This document shows, in pieces, positions 5,553-6,980 of a stretch of DNA of 6,980 bases. The stretch lies in contig JAFAAW010000057.1 in the NCBI GenBank assembly GCA_023426365.1, forward strand, positions 1-6,980, given 5' to 3'. The stretch is from Pseudomonadota bacterium. GTDB taxonomy: Bacteria; Pseudomonadota; Alphaproteobacteria; Rhodospirillales; Magnetospirillaceae. Both the position numbers and the translations under genes were made by a program. Positions within the stretch are counted from its first letter, which is position 1. Each line of letters begins with the position of its first letter. The notes beneath the pieces were generated by a model. The model made no database searches, had not been told where the DNA came from, and saw only the letters and a program-made list of their open reading frames with translations.

Positions 5553-6410
5553 TCAGGAGCAACCCGAGTCCAGCCGCTTTTTCACCTGCAGCAGATCGCG
5601 CCAGGCATCGCGCTTGGCCGCCGGCGTGCGCAGCAGATAGGCGGGGTGGAAGGTGGCCATGGCATGCACCGGGCGCGGCAGGCCGGGCGTCGCATACTCG
5701 TACCAGCGCCCGCGCAGGCGGTTGATGCCCTCGTGCCGGGCCAGCAGGGCCGAGGCCGAGGCGCCGCCCAGCAGCAACAAGATCTGGGGGTCCACCAGCT
5801 CGATGTGGCGGCTGACGAAGGGCAGGCACGCCGCCACTTCGTCCGGCGTCGGCTTGCGATTTTCCACCGGCCGCCAGGGAACCACGTTCGTTATATATAT
5901 AGTGTCGCGATCCAGTCCGATGGACGCCAGCATGCGGTCCAGCAACTTGCCCGATTTGCCGACGAAGGGCAGGCCGGCGCGGTCCTCTTCCTGGCCGGGC
6001 GCCTCGCCGATTACCATGACCGTCGCCTGCGGATTGCCGTCGGCGAACACGGTCGAGCGCGCCGTGCGCTTGAGCGGCAAGCCGTCGAACGCCTCCAGCG
6101 CCTGGCGCAACTGCTCCAGCGTCTTGCATTCGGCGACAATGTGGGCGGCGGTGCCGGTGACGGCATGCGCCGCCGACGGCACCGGCGGCAAGAGCGGCGG
6201 CTGGTGCCCGCGGTCGGAGGCCGCCGCCCCCGCCCTGGACGCGGGGGCCTGGGAAGCGACAGCCTGGGAAGCGGGGGCCGGCGGCACCGCGCGCACCGCC
6301 GGGCGGGCCGACAGGGCAAAGCGGTCCAGCGCCTCCTCGCCGATGGTTTCATCGACTCCGGCGTCCAGATACCAGCGCAGCAAGTGGTCGAGGGACTGGT
6401 CCAGCGGCAT
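5553..6410 (-). CDS. Uracil-DNA glycosylase, family-4-like without Fe-S ligands
   Basis: This enzyme removes uracil from DNA, starting base-excision repair of deaminated cytosine. With ATG at 6410 the product has 285 residues. The N-terminal helix LDHLLRWYLDAGVDETI (7-23) is followed by an Ala/Pro/Ser-rich linker (about 38-85) and the catalytic domain: GEAPGQEEDRAGLPFVGKSG (135-154) with the uracil-binding and water-activating motif, TNVVPWRPVENRKP (174-187), and HPAYLLR (255-261) as the closing motif 2. Classical family-4 enzymes hold a 4Fe-4S cluster with four cysteines, one of them in NVVKCRPP. Here that cysteine is Trp179 and the paired CxxC is reduced to Cys95 alone; Cys195 (AACLPF) remains. 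The cluster is therefore probably absent, while the catalytic motifs are intact. The frame is open upstream to 6530, but those residues do not look like the family and cross the promoter region. No clear Shine-Dalgarno precedes the ATG. Confidence 0.9.
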   Translation of the reverse strand: MPLDQSLDHLLRWYLDAGVDETIGEEALDRFALSARPAVRAVPPAPASQAVASQAPASRAGAAASDRGHQPPLLPPVPSAAHAVTGTAAHIVAECKTLEQLRQALEAFDGLPLKRTARSTVFADGNPQATVMVIGEAPGQEEDRAGLPFVGKSGKLLDRMLASIGLDRDTIYITNVVPWRPVENRKPTPDEVAACLPFVSRHIELVDPQILLLLGGASASALLARHEGINRLRGRWYEYATPGLPRPVHAMATFHPAYLLRTPAAKRDAWRDLLQVKKRLDSGCS

Positions 6411-6420
6411 CTCGGCTAAC

Positions 6421-6450
6421 AAAATATCGTAGGGCACCCCTGCATTTGAA
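6421..6450 (-). promoter_or_regulatory. Weak candidate promoter for the uracil-DNA glycosylase
   Basis: On the minus strand there is a -35 TTCAAA (6450-6445), an 18-base spacer and a -10 TATTTT (6426-6421). Transcription would start near 6414, only a few bases before the ATG at 6410, which fits the missing ribosome site. Each hexamer matches consensus in four of six positions, so support is modest. Confidence 0.3.
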
Positions 6451-6463
6451 TGATTCGTATCAT
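6450..6463. promoter_or_regulatory. Dyad ATGAT-N4-ATCAT between divergent genes, possible operator
   Basis: ATGAT (6450-6454) and ATCAT (6459-6463) are perfect inverted half-sites around TCGT. The dyad lies in the most AT-rich part of the gap between the divergent glycosylase and ETF-QO genes, at the upstream edge of both promoter candidates. A repressor or activator site is plausible; half-sites this short can also arise by chance. Confidence 0.3.
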
Positions 6464-6483
6464 CCAAAATTCGATGGTATAGA
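6454..6483 (+). promoter_or_regulatory. Weak candidate promoter for ETF-ubiquinone oxidoreductase
   Basis: TATAGA (6478-6483) preceded by TGG forms an extended -10. A poor -35, TTCGTA (6454-6459), lies 18 bases upstream. The predicted start near 6490 would give a leader of about 88 bases. The -10 is reasonable and the -35 weak. Confidence 0.3.
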
Positions 6484-6577
6484 GGCGGCCTTGAATATGG
6501 AACCGTGCCGTCCCAAGCGGGGAAAAGCAAGGGGCGACACGGCAGGAGCGAAAGAACCCAAGTCCAGGGGGATGAGC

Positions 6578-6980
6578 ATGGAACGTGAGTCGATGGAATT
6601 CGATGTGGTGGTGGTTGGCGCCGGCCCCAGTGGCCTGTCCGCCGCCATCCGCATCAAGCAGCTGAACCCGGACTTGAGCGTCTGTGTGCTTGAAAAGGGC
6701 TCGGAAGTGGGCGCCCACATCCTGTCGGGCGCGTGCTTCGAGCCGCGCGCGCTGGACGAACTGATCCCCGACTGGAAGGAGAAGGGCGCGCCGCTCAACA
6801 CTCCGGCCACCGACGACAGCTTCCTGTTCCTCACGGAAAGCAAGTCGTACAAGCTGCCGACCCCGCCGCAGATGCACAATCACGGCAACTACATCATCTC
6901 GTTGGGCAATCTGTGCCGCTGGCTGGCGGCGCAGGCCGAGGAACTGGGCGTCGAGATCTTCGCCGGCTTCGCCGCCGCCG
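6578..6980 (+). CDS. Electron-transfer flavoprotein-ubiquinone oxidoreductase, N-terminal part
   Basis: ETF-QO accepts electrons from electron-transfer flavoprotein, reduced by acyl-CoA and amino-acid dehydrogenases, and passes them through FAD and a 4Fe-4S centre to membrane ubiquinone. The 134 residues visible are the start of a protein usually about 550 long; the gene is cut by the window end, not broken. They hold the FAD-binding Rossmann motif GAGPSG (14-19) with its acidic partner Glu39, then the highly characteristic EVGAHILSG (43-51), EPRALDELIPDWKEKGAPL (55-73) and PPQMHNHGNYIISLGNLCRW (96-115), which separate ETF-QO from other FixC/GG-reductase flavoproteins. The Fe-S cysteines would be near the C-terminus, outside the window. 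AGGGGG (6566-6571) lies 6 bases before the ATG at 6578. Another in-frame ATG at 6572 directly abuts that site and would add two residues. The gene is transcribed divergently from the glycosylase. Confidence 0.95.
   Translation, partial: MERESMEFDVVVVGAGPSGLSAAIRIKQLNPDLSVCVLEKGSEVGAHILSGACFEPRALDELIPDWKEKGAPLNTPATDDSFLFLTESKSYKLPTPPQMHNHGNYIISLGNLCRWLAAQAEELGVEIFAGFAAA

Noticed and set aside
6411..6530. Longer start for the uracil-DNA glycosylase (ATG 6530)
   Set aside because: The 40 extra residues do not resemble the family N-terminus, and the stretch covers the AT-rich promoter region between divergent genes.
6506..6544. TGCCGT and ACGGCA inverted pair in the ETF-QO leader, possible riboswitch
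   Set aside because: Only 6 bp pair around a 27-base loop, with no conserved riboswitch core that I recognise.
6416..6883. Minus-strand open frames of 139 and 155 residues
   Set aside because: They are antisense to the ETF-QO start, which matches its family over all 134 visible residues.

Overview
The window is GC-rich DNA with ordinary, densely packed bacterial genes. The proteins look alphaproteobacterial: the AccA form, an ETF-ubiquinone oxidoreductase beginning MERESMEF, and an alphaproteobacterial-style family-4-like uracil-DNA glycosylase with NVVPWRP where KCRPP is usual. A Rhodospirillales/Magnetospirillum-like chromosome is my best guess, made from protein character only. No mobile element, CRISPR array, tRNA or rRNA was seen.

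Layout from left to right. Positions 1-207 hold no gene. They carry a CIRCE operator (30-56) just downstream of a leftward promoter, so a heat-shock operon, most likely groESL, should begin just beyond the left edge. Next come six genes on the minus strand. In order of transcription (right to left) they are: a uracil-DNA glycosylase (5553-6410); a periplasmic soluble lytic transglycosylase (3454-5286) with its own promoter and a strong Shine-Dalgarno that points to a TTG start; accA (2303-3256); and a tight three-gene set of GT2 glycosyltransferase (1496-2236), VTT/DedA-superfamily membrane protein (792-1499) and dual-BON outer-membrane lipoprotein (208-792). The last three overlap by 4 and 1 bases and should be translationally coupled. 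At the right edge a divergent plus-strand gene, ETF-ubiquinone oxidoreductase, begins at 6578 and runs out of the window.

The minus-strand genes have a cell-envelope theme. Slt cleaves peptidoglycan, AccA makes malonyl-CoA for membrane lipids, and the coupled trio could join a polyprenyl-phosphate sugar transferase to a lipid-handling membrane protein and an outer-membrane lipoprotein. Hairpins after slt and after accA suggest that slt, accA and the trio are at least partly separate transcription units. The glycosylase (DNA repair) and ETF-QO (electron transfer from fatty- and amino-acid oxidation to ubiquinone) are divergent and share about 165 bp containing a small dyad.

The observations most worth following are the CIRCE operator, the coupled GT2-VTT-BON cassette, a probable leaderless accA transcript, the TTG start of slt, and the loss of Fe-S cluster ligands in the glycosylase. 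I see no wholly new system. The coupled trio is the nearest thing to an undescribed functional unit.
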